Shown piece by piece: positions 1-8,499 of a DNA stretch of 64,000 nucleotides; positions within the stretch are counted from its first letter, which is position 1; each line of letters opens with the position of its first letter. The DNA is from Janthinobacterium lividum (lineage in GTDB: Bacteria; Pseudomonadota; Gammaproteobacteria; Burkholderiales; Burkholderiaceae_D): the NCBI RefSeq assembly GCF_034424625.1, contig NZ_CP139976.1, positions 434,001 through 498,000 on the forward strand. Direction: 5' to 3'. Made by a program: the position numbers and the translations under genes. The notes beneath the pieces are model-generated. The model saw nothing but the letters and a program-made list of their open reading frames with translations. It was not told where the DNA came from and ran no database searches.

Positions 1-716
1 TCCATCACCACGCCCATGTCGTGCTCGATCAGCACGATGGTCGTGCCCAGCTGGTCGTTGACGTCGAGGATGAAGCGGCACATGTCCTGCTTTTCTTCCA
101 CGTTCATGCCGGCCATCGGTTCATCGAGCAGCAAAATTTCCGGTTCGGCCACCAGCGCGCGGCCAAGCTCCACGCGCTTTTGCAGGCCGTAGGGCAGGCG
201 TCCCACGGGCGTCTTGCGGATGGCCTGGATTTCCAGGAAGTCGATGATTTCCTCTGCCTTCTTGCGGTGCTCGATTTCCTCGCGCCGCGCTGGCCCCCAG
301 TACAGGGCTTGCAAGAGGAAATTCGACTTCATCTTCAGGTTGCGTCCCGTCATGATGTTGTCGAGCACCGTCATGCCTTTAAAAAGGGCGATGTTCTGGA
401 AGGTGCGCGCGATGCCGGCCTTGGCGGCCGCATAGCAATCCATGCCGCGCCGGTGCTCGCCCCGGTAGATGATTTCTCCCTGCTGCGGGCGGTACACGCC
501 GTTGATCACGTTGAGCATCGAGCTTTTGCCGGCGCCGTTCGGGCCGATGATGGCGCGGATTTCATGCTGCTTGACGTCAAACGAGATGTCGGTCAGCGCC
601 TTCACGCCGCCAAACGACAGCGAGATGTTCTTCAGGTCGAGGATCACGGGGCCCGCCTTGCGGGCCGTGCCGAAATGGGCGTCGGGTTCGTTCATTTGCA
701 TCGTGCTGTGCTCCAT
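1..716 (-). CDS. ABC transporter ATP-binding protein, LivG type (partial)
   Basis: Cytoplasmic ATPase subunit of a branched-chain amino acid type (HAAT) importer; the 3' end lies beyond the window edge. The visible ~238 residues contain the Walker A motif GPNGAGKSS, a LivG-style signature region (LPYGLQKRVELGRAL in place of LSGGQ), Walker B ILLLDEPMAG and the switch histidine in VLIEHDMG. The start ATG overlaps the stop of the upstream acyl-CoA ligase gene (TGATG), so the two are translationally coupled. In Burkholderiales such ATPases next to an acyl-CoA ligase often belong to carboxylate or aromatic-acid uptake operons rather than true leucine transporters. The substrate cannot be told from this subunit. 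Family is sure; substrate is unknown. Confidence 0.9.
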   Translation of the reverse strand, partial: MEHSTMQMNEPDAHFGTARKAGPVILDLKNISLSFGGVKALTDISFDVKQHEIRAIIGPNGAGKSSMLNVINGVYRPQQGEIIYRGEHRRGMDCYAAAKAGIARTFQNIALFKGMTVLDNIMTGRNLKMKSNFLLQALYWGPARREEIEHRKKAEEIIDFLEIQAIRKTPVGRLPYGLQKRVELGRALVAEPEILLLDEPMAGMNVEEKQDMCRFILDVNDQLGTTIVLIEHDMGVVM

Positions 717-2671
717 CATGCGGCCAGGCCCTGGGGCCGATACGTTTTGCTGTCCCAGATCTGCAGGTCGGCGCTGGTCGAACCGGTGCGGCCATCCTCG
801 AATTTCACCTGGGTCTCGATGTATTGCGTTGCCTTGCCCTCATACAGGGCGGAGATGAGCACCGCGTATTTTTCGGCGATGAATTTGCGGCGCACCTTGC
901 GCGTGCGGGTCAGCTCGTCGTCGTCCGGATCGAGTTCCTTGTGCAGCACGAGGAAGCGGTGCACCTGCGTGCGGTCCATCAGCGGGTCGGCCGCCAGTTC
1001 CGCGTTGACTTGCTCGATGCAATCGCGGATCAGGCCATAGGTCTCGGCGCGCGCCGCCAGGTCGGTGTAGCCGGAGTAGGCGATGCCGCGCCGCTCGGAC
1101 CAGTTGCCCACCGCTTCGATGTCGATGTTGATGAAGGCGCACACCTGGTCGCGCGCATGGCCGAAGGCCACCACTTCCTTGATGAAGGGGAAGAACTTGA
1201 GCTTGTTTTCGATGTAGTTGGGGGCGAACATGGCGCCGCAATTCATCTTGCCCACGTCGGCCGCGCGGTCGATGATTTTCAGATGGCCTTCGCTGTCGAA
1301 CACGCCCGCGTCGCCCGTATGGAAATAGCCGTCGTTGTCGATCACTTCGGCGGTGGCGTCGGGACGCCGGAAGTAGCCGCTCATGGTGGCAGGCGACTTG
1401 ACCAGCACTTCGCCATTCGCCGCCAGCTTGACTTCCACGCCCGGCGCCGGCAAGCCGACGCTGTCGAACTTGATATTGCCATCCGGTTGCAGACAGACAT
1501 AGGCGCAGGTTTCGGTCGAGCCGTACAGCTGCTTGAGGTTGACGCCGATGGAGCGGTAGAAGCGGAACAGGTCGGGGCCGATGGCGGCGCCGGCGGTATA
1601 AGCCACGCGCACGCGCGACAGTCCCAGGACGTTTTTCAGGGGACCGTAGACGAGCAGCTCGCCCAGCTTGTAGCTGAGGCGGTCCGCCAGCGATACGGGC
1701 TTGCCATCCAGGATCTGCGCGCCGCAGCGCTTGGCCACGTCCATGAAATGGCTGAACATATGGCGCTTGATGCTGCTCGCGTCTTCCATGCGTATCATCA
1801 CGCTGGTGAGCATGTTTTCGAACACGCGCGGCGGCGCAAAGTAGCAGGTGGGGCCGATTTCGCGCATGTCGATCATCACCGTGTCGCCCGATTCGGGGCA
1901 GTTGACGGTAAAGCCGGCCACCATGGCCTGCGCCAGCGAGAACAGGCAGTCGCCCACCCACGCCATGGGCAGGTAGGACAGGATGTCTTCCTCGTCGGTG
2001 AGCTTGTCGAAGGCGACGCCGCCAATGCCGGCAGCCAGCAGCGCCGTGTGGCTCTGGCATACGCCCTTCGGCTTGCCCGTGGTGCCCGAGGTGTACAGGA
2101 TCACGGCGGAGTCGCTCCCTTGGCCCGCTGCCACGGCGGCGTCGAAAAAGCCCGGGTGTTCGCGGTCATAGGCCCGGCCCAGCACCTGCAGGGCGGCAAA
2201 GGACATCAGTTCCGGCTGGCGATAATGGCGCATGCCCCGTTCATCGTCATAGGCGATGTGGGCGACGTGCGGGTACAGCGCTTTGAGTTCGAGCAGCTTG
2301 TCGACCTGCTCCTGGTCTTCGACGATGGCGTAGCGGATGTCCGCATCCTGCAGCACGTAGGCCATGTCGGCGGCCGGCGCGTCCTGGTACAGTGGCACGG
2401 GCACGCCGCCCAGGCTTTGCGCCGCCAGCATGGCCCAGTACAGGCGGGGACGATTATCGCCGATGATGGCCAGGTTCATGCCGCGCTGGAAGCCGATGGC
2501 TGCCAGGCCGCAGGCCAGCGCGCGTACTTCCTCGTTGACCTCGCGCCAGGTCCAGGTTTGCCAGATGCCCAGGTATTTTTCGCGAAATGCGGGCTTGTCG
2601 GATCGTACTGTCCCGTGTTGCAATAAGCGCCGCGGAAAAGTCGGCATTGCTGCTGTGGTATTCGTTTGCAC
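716..2671 (-). CDS. AMP-binding protein, long-chain acyl-CoA synthetase type
   Basis: Adenylate-forming ligase that activates a carboxylic acid to its CoA thioester using ATP. The P-loop-like motif ILYTSGTTGKPKGV is near residue 191 and the adenylate-binding YGSTET block follows; the hinge region reads YFHTGDAGVF...LKIIDRA. About 651 residues, the size of bacterial FadD15/ACSL-like enzymes. The start chosen is GTG with a GGAGA ribosome site five bases upstream; an ATG eight codons later (2647) is the alternative, and a TTG at 2752 would run into the divergent promoter region. It sits first in an operon with the LivG-type ATPase, which suggests the ligase traps an imported acid. The acid itself, fatty or aromatic, is not resolved. 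Confidence 0.88.
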   Translation of the reverse strand: MQTNTTAAMPTFPRRLLQHGTVRSDKPAFREKYLGIWQTWTWREVNEEVRALACGLAAIGFQRGMNLAIIGDNRPRLYWAMLAAQSLGGVPVPLYQDAPAADMAYVLQDADIRYAIVEDQEQVDKLLELKALYPHVAHIAYDDERGMRHYRQPELMSFAALQVLGRAYDREHPGFFDAAVAAGQGSDSAVILYTSGTTGKPKGVCQSHTALLAAGIGGVAFDKLTDEEDILSYLPMAWVGDCLFSLAQAMVAGFTVNCPESGDTVMIDMREIGPTCYFAPPRVFENMLTSVMIRMEDASSIKRHMFSHFMDVAKRCGAQILDGKPVSLADRLSYKLGELLVYGPLKNVLGLSRVRVAYTAGAAIGPDLFRFYRSIGVNLKQLYGSTETCAYVCLQPDGNIKFDSVGLPAPGVEVKLAANGEVLVKSPATMSGYFRRPDATAEVIDNDGYFHTGDAGVFDSEGHLKIIDRAADVGKMNCGAMFAPNYIENKLKFFPFIKEVVAFGHARDQVCAFINIDIEAVGNWSERRGIAYSGYTDLAARAETYGLIRDCIEQVNAELAADPLMDRTQVHRFLVLHKELDPDDDELTRTRKVRRKFIAEKYAVLISALYEGKATQYIETQVKFEDGRTGSTSADLQIWDSKTYRPQGLAA

Positions 2672-2812
2672 CAGTGTCTCCCTGTTGCTTGTCTCAGGCC
2701 CCACCTCGTTGGATGGCGCTCTGTGTTTTTTATGTGTAAGGCGTTTGTGCAATGATAGTAGCTTGCGTTAGTTTGCCAAGTTGTCTTTTCGGGGACATTT
2801 ACCCACTTTTCG

Positions 2813-3526
2813 ATGGTGCATCGCACAATGACCAATCCTGATATCAGCCTCAAGGATGCCGTGCGCGCGGCCCACTGGGCACAGCTGCTCGATCCCGTTC
2901 AACTGGCCAGGGTCGAGGCGGATGTGTTTGAAACCTTCGTGCCGAAAGGCGGCTTTGTCTGCCGCAAGGGCGAGCCCGTGGACAACTGGATCGGCGTCAT
3001 CAGCGGCATGGTCAAGATGAATAATTTTTCCGCTTCCGGCAAGGCCATGACCTTTATCGGCGTGCCGCCCGGCAGCTGGTTCGGAGAAGGTTCATTACTG
3101 AAGAATGAAATCCGCAAATACGACACCATGGCCCTGCGCGACACGCGCGTGGCGCGCCTGCCCGGCGCCACCTTCCACTGGCTGCTGGAAACGAGCCTGC
3201 CATTCACGCGCTTCCTGCTGATGCAGCTCAACGAGCGCCTGGGCCAGTTCATCGGCATGGTGGAAAACGAGCGCCTGCTGGACTTGAACACGCGCGTGGC
3301 GCGCTGCCTGGCCTCGATGTTCAATTCGCACTTGTACCCGGGCGTGGAAACCTTGGTGCAGCTGTCGCAGGAAGAAATCGGACTGTTGTCCGGCTCTTCG
3401 CGCCAGCGCGCCAACCAGGCTTTGCAAGTGCTGGAAAAAAAAGGTTTATTGCGCCTCGATTACGGCGGCATCCGCGTGCTGGACCTGGAAGGCTTGCGCC
3501 GCTATGAGGCCGATGATGGCGAATGA
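2813..3526 (+). CDS. Crp/Fnr family transcriptional regulator
   Basis: About 237 residues: an N-terminal cyclic-nucleotide-binding-like beta-roll (to about residue 130), a long dimer helix, and a C-terminal Crp-type winged helix (SQEEIGLLSGSSRQRANQAL). There is no N-terminal cysteine cluster, so it is not an Fe-S FNR. The recognition helix (SRQRANQAL) matches neither the FNR (E..SR) nor the CRP (RE...R) contact pattern, so the target site is probably different. An ATG at 2828 (MTNPD) is an alternative start. It is divergent from the acyl-CoA ligase across 141 bp and may regulate it; that is inference. Its 3' end overlaps the next gene by 23 bp. Confidence 0.88.
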   Translation: MVHRTMTNPDISLKDAVRAAHWAQLLDPVQLARVEADVFETFVPKGGFVCRKGEPVDNWIGVISGMVKMNNFSASGKAMTFIGVPPGSWFGEGSLLKNEIRKYDTMALRDTRVARLPGATFHWLLETSLPFTRFLLMQLNERLGQFIGMVENERLLDLNTRVARCLASMFNSHLYPGVETLVQLSQEEIGLLSGSSRQRANQALQVLEKKGLLRLDYGGIRVLDLEGLRRYEADDGE

Positions 3527-4232
3527 CGTGTCGATGGACGAGGTGCGGCACCTGACGGAGCAGCACTACCAGTCGTTCCTGCAGGCGCGCCTGGCTGGCG
3601 CCAAGGCCCTGGCGCGGCTCGATGCGGTCATGCAGGCGCGCCACGCCGTGCTGCCGATGCCGATTACCCTGCGCGAACTGGCCTTGCTGCCGCAATTGCG
3701 CGATGCCTCCCTGCTGGCGCTGGCCCGCTCGCCGCACAGCGGGCACTGGAGCCGCGATGACATCGGCGATACGGATCCCGCGCAAGAGCTGGCCGGCGAC
3801 GCCGCGTATGCGGATTTTTCGCGCGTCATCCTGGAAGAAGCGGCTGCGCACGTCGCCGCCATCCATGCGGGCCAGCTGCCGTACGTGGCCGATGCGGCTT
3901 TCGCCACGGCCGATTCCGGCGTGCTGGCGCGCGCCGCGCGGGTGGCCGCCTACCGCGATGACGCATGGTTCGCGCCCGTCATCGCCACCTTGCTGCCGCA
4001 GGTATGCGTGGCGCCCGGCACGGCGAAAAGCGCGCCGTCGCAGTCGCTGGCCATGGCGCTGGGCCATGGCGTGGAAACCATCCCCACCCAGGCAAGCCTG
4101 GAAGCCCTGCGCGCGGCGCTGGACCAGGTGCGCCACGCGGGCATCCGGAAAAAACTCGAACGCAACCTGAAACCGGCGGAAAAGGCGTTGCGGGCGCGCA
4201 GTGCCTTACCCGGGCTAATCGGGGTATCATAG
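3504..4232 (+). CDS. Hypothetical protein
   Basis: About 242 residues, mostly alpha-helical and alanine/leucine-rich, with no signal peptide or membrane segment and no motif I recognise. It starts inside the end of the Crp/Fnr gene and ends 30 bp before the aminopeptidase gene, so it is very likely cotranscribed. In-frame ATGs at 3513 and 3516 are also possible starts. The basic C-terminus (KKLERNLKPAEKALRAR) could bind nucleic acid, but that is speculation. Codon use matches its neighbours, so it is a resident gene. No function assigned. Confidence 0.7.
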   Translation: MRPMMANDVSMDEVRHLTEQHYQSFLQARLAGAKALARLDAVMQARHAVLPMPITLRELALLPQLRDASLLALARSPHSGHWSRDDIGDTDPAQELAGDAAYADFSRVILEEAAAHVAAIHAGQLPYVADAAFATADSGVLARAARVAAYRDDAWFAPVIATLLPQVCVAPGTAKSAPSQSLAMALGHGVETIPTQASLEALRAALDQVRHAGIRKKLERNLKPAEKALRARSALPGLIGVS

Positions 4233-4262
4233 GCACTTCCCAGCACCGCTTTTTCCGTCCCC

Positions 4263-6086
4263 ATGCAGACACCTGACCAAGCCACTCCCGCCTCCCGTTT
4301 GTCGCAACTGCGCAGCGCCATGCGCGCGCAGCACATCGACGCCCTGATCGTGCCCTCGGCCGACCCGCACTTGTCCGAGTATCTGCCGGCCCGCTGGCAG
4401 GGCCGCGAGTGGCTGTCGGGCTTTACGGGTTCCGTCGGCACCCTGGTCGTGACGCAGGATTTCGCCGGCGTGTGGACCGATGGTCGCTATTGGGAACAGG
4501 CGGAAGACGAACTGGCCGGCAGCGGCATCGTCCTGAAGAAAATCCCGTCCGGTGCCAGCGTGCTGTATATCGACTGGCTGGGCGAAACCATGCAGCCGGG
4601 GCAGACGGTGGCCGTCGATGGCGCCGTGCTGGGCCTGGCCAATGCGCGCCTGCTGCAACAGGCGCTGGGCGCGCAAGTGATCCTGCGCACGGACACCGAT
4701 GTGCTGCAAGCCGTGTGGCCGGATCGCCCGGCCATGCCCGCCCCGCCCGTGTTCGAGCATGCGGCCGCGTATCCCTCGCTGTCGCGCACGCAAAAACTGG
4801 CGGCCCTGCGCGCCAGCATGGCGGCCCAAGGCGCCAGCCACCATGTGATTTCCACCCTCGACGATATCGCCTACCTGTTCAACCTGCGTGGCGCCGACGT
4901 CAATTACAACCCCGTCTTCCTCGCGCATGCGCTGGTGGGCCCCGAGCGCGCCACGCTGTTCGTCGCCGACGGCAAGCTGCCGGCCGCCCTGCGCGCCACC
5001 CTGGAAGCCCAGGGCGTGGACGTGGCCGCGTATGACCGTGCCGGCGCCGCATTGGCCGCCTTGCCTGCCGGCGCCACCTTGCTGCTCGACCCGCGCCGCA
5101 TTACGTTCGGCACGCGCCAGGCCGTGGCCGATGGCGTGCAGGTGGTCGAATCCATCAACCCGACCACCCTGGCCAAGTCGCGCAAGACGGACAGCGAGGC
5201 CGCGCACGTGCGCGCCGCCATGGAGCAGGATGGCGCCGCCCTGTGCGAGTTTTTCAGCTGGCTGGATCGCACCCTGGCCGACCCGCAGCGCGCACCGTTG
5301 ACGGAAATCGGCGTCGACGAGCACCTGACGGCCGCCCGCGCGCGCCGCGCCGGGTTTGTCAGCCCCAGTTTCGGCACCATCGCCGGCTTCAATGCGCATG
5401 GCGCCATCATGCATTACCACGCGCATGCGGGCAGCGAAGCTACCATCGAAGGCGACGGCTTGCTGCTGATCGACTCGGGCGGCCAGTATTGGGGCGGCAC
5501 CACGGATATCACCCGCGTGGTCCCCGTCGGCACGATCACGGCCGAGCACAAGCGCGATTTCACCCTGGTCTTGCGCAGCATGATCGCTCTGTCGCGCGCG
5601 CAATTCCCGCGCGGCGTGAAGTCGCCCATGCTGGACTCGATTGCGCGCGCGCCCCTGTGGGCCGAGGGCATCGATTTCGGTCATGGCACGGGCCACGGCG
5701 TGGGCTTTTTCCTCAACGTCCATGAAGGGCCGCAATCGATTTCCCAGTCCGCCATGCCGGAGCCGCAGACGGCCATGGAACCTGGCATGATCACGTCCAT
5801 CGAGCCGGGCATCTACCGTCCCGGCCAGTGGGGCATCCGCATCGAGAACCTGGTGCTGAATGTCCCGGCAGGGACGACGCAGTTTGGCGAATTTTTGCGT
5901 TTTGAAACCCTGACCCTGTGCCCGATCGACACGCGCTGCGTGGAGCGCTCGCTATTGCGCGACGACGAGGCGGCCTGGCTCAACGACTATCACGCGACCG
6001 TGCGCGCGCGCCTCGCGCCGCACCTGGCCGCGCCGGCCGATGCGCCTGCGCTGGCGTGGCTGGAACAGCGCACGGGAGCCATCTGA
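4263..6086 (+). CDS. Aminopeptidase P family protein (M24B metallopeptidase)
   Basis: Cytosolic dinuclear-metal peptidase that removes an N-terminal residue preceding proline. At 607 residues it has the three-domain layout of eukaryotic-type aminopeptidase P: two creatinase-like N-terminal domains and a C-terminal pita-bread domain. Visible metal ligands are Asp ~403 and Asp ~414 (DSGGQYWGGTTDITR), His ~478 (GTGHGVG), Glu ~513 (SIEPGIY) and Glu ~527 (GIRIENL). It is longer than E. coli PepP, so it belongs to the XPNPEP1-like branch. Its stop codon overlaps the start of the following small gene. Confidence 0.93.
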   Translation: MQTPDQATPASRLSQLRSAMRAQHIDALIVPSADPHLSEYLPARWQGREWLSGFTGSVGTLVVTQDFAGVWTDGRYWEQAEDELAGSGIVLKKIPSGASVLYIDWLGETMQPGQTVAVDGAVLGLANARLLQQALGAQVILRTDTDVLQAVWPDRPAMPAPPVFEHAAAYPSLSRTQKLAALRASMAAQGASHHVISTLDDIAYLFNLRGADVNYNPVFLAHALVGPERATLFVADGKLPAALRATLEAQGVDVAAYDRAGAALAALPAGATLLLDPRRITFGTRQAVADGVQVVESINPTTLAKSRKTDSEAAHVRAAMEQDGAALCEFFSWLDRTLADPQRAPLTEIGVDEHLTAARARRAGFVSPSFGTIAGFNAHGAIMHYHAHAGSEATIEGDGLLLIDSGGQYWGGTTDITRVVPVGTITAEHKRDFTLVLRSMIALSRAQFPRGVKSPMLDSIARAPLWAEGIDFGHGTGHGVGFFLNVHEGPQSISQSAMPEPQTAMEPGMITSIEPGIYRPGQWGIRIENLVLNVPAGTTQFGEFLRFETLTLCPIDTRCVERSLLRDDEAAWLNDYHATVRARLAPHLAAPADAPALAWLEQRTGAI

Positions 6087-6334
6087 TGCGCTCGACCCGC
6101 GCCACGTCCGCCATCGAGCGGCTCAAGGAACGCACCGGCCAGCGCCTCTACACGATGGCGCGCACGGGCGATGAACTGTTCTTCCTCACGGAAGGCCCCG
6201 GCTTGCCGCCCCTGTGCCCGCCGCTGGAACTGGACGCCTTTGTCGCCTTCGTCAATGGCCTGGGGCCGCAAAAGGCGCGCCGCGTCAGCAAGCTCGACGT
6301 GGCGTTTGAAAAGCAGCTGAGCAAAAAGCCCTAA
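6086..6334 (+). CDS. Small hypothetical protein
   Basis: An 82-residue protein beginning MRSTRATSAIERLKERTGQ. The start ATG shares its A with the TGA stop of the aminopeptidase gene, and its own stop is directly followed by the ATG of the MgtC-like gene, so it is embedded in a translationally coupled operon. It is soluble, mixed alpha/beta, with a basic tail, and shows no catalytic motif. An upstream in-frame extension would lie entirely inside the peptidase gene and is not credible. Function unknown. Confidence 0.72.
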   Translation: MRSTRATSAIERLKERTGQRLYTMARTGDELFFLTEGPGLPPLCPPLELDAFVAFVNGLGPQKARRVSKLDVAFEKQLSKKP

Positions 6335-7075
6335 ATGCCGACCATCGACTTCCTGCGCGCCTACTGGTCGCCGGCCGAGCTGGCGACGAATGGCGTGATC
6401 CTGCTGAACCTGCTGGGCGCGCTGCTGCTGGGCTTGCTGGTTGGCTATGAACGCTCGTATCACGGGCGCGCGGCGGGCATGCGCACCTACAGCCTTGTCT
6501 GCATGGCTTCGGCCGCGCTGACGGTGCTGGGCGGCTATCCCGAGTTCTGGTACGGCGGCCATGGCGCCATCGTCGGCAGCGACCCCACGCGCGTGATCCA
6601 GGGTATCGTCACGGGCGTGGGTTTTCTCGGCGCCGGTGTCATCATGCGCGAGGGTTTCAATATCAGCGGCCTGACGACGGCCGCCTCGATCTGGGCCTCG
6701 TCCGTGATCGGCATCATGGTCGGCATCGGCTTTTATCTGTCGGCCATGGGCCTGGCCTTCCTGTGCGCGATGGCGATGATTTTTCTGTCAAAATTGGAGA
6801 ACTGGCTGCCGTCGCGCCACGCGGTGGCCATCACCATGCGCTTCCGCCAGGGGTTTATTCCGCGTGAAGATGCGCTGCGGCGCATGGCGGCCAAGCGCGG
6901 CTACGACATCGCCAGCGGCTCGCTGACCATCGGCAGCAACGAAGGCATGCAGGAATGGCGCTTCGTCGCCATCGCGCATGGCAAGAACACGGGCGCCAGC
7001 CTGTCCGCCATGTCGGCCGAACTGGCCGCTTTCGAAGGCATCGCCGGCTTCCAGCTGTCGCACGCACGCAATTGA
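6335..7075 (+). CDS. MgtC/SapB family inner-membrane protein
   Basis: Membrane protein of 246 residues with four or five hydrophobic helices in the first 145 residues and a soluble ACT-like C-terminal domain. Family hallmarks are the GLLVGYERSYHGRAAGMRT loop after helix 1 and the GVGFLGAGVIM block followed by GLTTAASIW. Members affect growth at low magnesium, and MgtC itself inhibits the F-type ATPase in Salmonella; members in non-pathogens have less certain roles. No magnesium-responsive leader is possible here because the gene abuts the preceding one with no gap. Confidence 0.92.
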   Translation: MPTIDFLRAYWSPAELATNGVILLNLLGALLLGLLVGYERSYHGRAAGMRTYSLVCMASAALTVLGGYPEFWYGGHGAIVGSDPTRVIQGIVTGVGFLGAGVIMREGFNISGLTTAASIWASSVIGIMVGIGFYLSAMGLAFLCAMAMIFLSKLENWLPSRHAVAITMRFRQGFIPREDALRRMAAKRGYDIASGSLTIGSNEGMQEWRFVAIAHGKNTGASLSAMSAELAAFEGIAGFQLSHARN

Positions 7076-7080
7076 AAAGG

Positions 7081-7668
7081 ATGGACATGGATGCACAGGC
7101 CCAAGAGGTACTCGATTTCTGGTTCCTGCCGCCGGATAACCCGCATTACGGCCAGTCGCGCATGGAATGGTTCCGCAAGGATGACGGCTTCGATGCGCAG
7201 ATACGCGATCGTTTCGGCGCGCTGATCGATGCCGCCATCGAGGGTGGCTTGCGCGAGTGGGACACGGCGCCGCACGGTGCGCTGGCGCGCCTCATCGTGC
7301 TCGATCAATTCACGCGCAATGTGTATCGCGGCACGCCGCGCGCCTTTGCCGGCGACGCCCGTGCGCTGGCGCTGGCTCTATCCTTGACCGAGCAAGGCCT
7401 TGATCAGCAGTTGCCGCCGATGCTGCGCGCTTTCTCCTACCTGCCGTTCGAACACGCGGAAGACCTGGCCATGCAGGCGCGCGCCGTCGAGCTGTTCCAG
7501 CTGCTGTCGCAGGCGCAGCCCGGCTTTGACGGCATGCTCGACTACGCCGAGCGGCACCAGGAAGTGATCGCCCGCTTTGGCCGCTTCCCGCACCGTAACG
7601 CCATCCTGGGCCGCGCTTCCACGCCGCAAGAAGTGGAATTCCTGCGCCAGCCGGGATCAAGTTTCTAG
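7081..7668 (+). CDS. DUF924 family protein
   Basis: A 195-residue soluble, helical protein with DUF924 hallmarks: the N-terminal VLDFWF motif, LARLIVLDQFTRNVYRGTPRAFAGD, a FSYLPFEHAEDLAMQ block and a C-terminal FGRFPHRNAILGR. The family resembles TPR-like folds but its biochemical role is not established. Two starts are possible two codons apart (7081 and 7087). It is 5 bp after the MgtC-like gene and 2 bp before the next, so it belongs to the same operon. Confidence 0.9.
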   Translation: MDMDAQAQEVLDFWFLPPDNPHYGQSRMEWFRKDDGFDAQIRDRFGALIDAAIEGGLREWDTAPHGALARLIVLDQFTRNVYRGTPRAFAGDARALALALSLTEQGLDQQLPPMLRAFSYLPFEHAEDLAMQARAVELFQLLSQAQPGFDGMLDYAERHQEVIARFGRFPHRNAILGRASTPQEVEFLRQPGSSF

Positions 7669-7670
7669 AC

Positions 7671-8498
7671 ATGAACGTCACCCTGAATATCATCGGCGCC
7701 GGTCATGTGGGCCGTGTGCTGGGCCGTTTGTTCGCCGGCGTGGAGGGTGTCGCCGTGCAGGACGTACTGACGCGCTCGATGGCGTCGGCGCAATCGGCCG
7801 TCGATTTCATGGGTGCCGGCACTCCCGTCGCCAGCTATGCGGCCTTGCGGCGCGCCGACGTCACCATGCTGGCCGTGGCGGACGACCAGATCGTCCCGGC
7901 CTGCGCGGCGCTGGTGGCCGAAGGACGCCAGGCGGGCGCCATTGTGTTCCACTGCAGCGGCGCGCTGGCGTCGAACGCGCTGCTGGCCGCCACGCAGGCC
8001 GGCGCTTTTGTCGCCAGCGCCCACCCGATCCGCAGCTTTGCCGACCCGCAGCAGGTGGCCGCCACCTTTGACGGCACGTTTTGCGGCGTCGAAGGCGATC
8101 CGCTGGCGCTGGCGTTCCTCACGCCGGCATTGAACGCCATCGGCGCGCGTCCCGTGCCCATCGACCCGGCCGCCAAGACCCTGTATCACGCCGCTGCCGT
8201 CTTCGCCAGCAATTACCTGGTGACGGTGCTCGACGCCGCCTTGCGCGCCTACCAGGCGGCCGGCATTCCCGAGGCGGTGGCGCGCGAACTGGCGCAGCCT
8301 CTGGTGACGGAAGCGGTGGCCAATGTGTTCCGCCTGGGCGCCGCGCCCGCGCTGTCCGGCCCCATCGCGCGCGGCGATTCGGCCACCGTGCAACGCCAGC
8401 AGCTGGCCGTGCAAAGCTGGGATGCCGCCACGGGCGAGTTGTACCGGGCGCTGGTGGCGCCCACGCAAGATCTGGCCAGGCGCAAGCGCGGGGGATGA
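7671..8498 (+). CDS. Rossmann-fold and DUF2520 domain protein
   Basis: A 275-residue predicted NAD(P)-dependent oxidoreductase. The N-terminus has the dinucleotide-binding glycine pattern IIGAGHVGRVLG, followed by the VADDQIVPAC and FHCSGAL segments seen in DUF2520 proteins; the C-terminal half is the helical DUF2520 domain (HAAAVFASNYLV). It resembles ketopantoate or F420-dependent reductases in fold, but the substrate is unknown. It ends the plus-strand operon, and only one base separates its stop from the stop of the opposing diguanylate cyclase gene. Confidence 0.87.
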   Translation: MNVTLNIIGAGHVGRVLGRLFAGVEGVAVQDVLTRSMASAQSAVDFMGAGTPVASYAALRRADVTMLAVADDQIVPACAALVAEGRQAGAIVFHCSGALASNALLAATQAGAFVASAHPIRSFADPQQVAATFDGTFCGVEGDPLALAFLTPALNAIGARPVPIDPAAKTLYHAAAVFASNYLVTVLDAALRAYQAAGIPEAVARELAQPLVTEAVANVFRLGAAPALSGPIARGDSATVQRQQLAVQSWDAATGELYRALVAPTQDLARRKRGG

Positions 8499-8499
8499 C

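Noticed and set aside
21..2626. Long plus-strand open frames of 339 and 600 codons
   Set aside because: They are antisense to the ABC ATPase and acyl-CoA ligase; composition (His/Gly/Arg/Val-rich) is typical of shadow frames in high-GC DNA.
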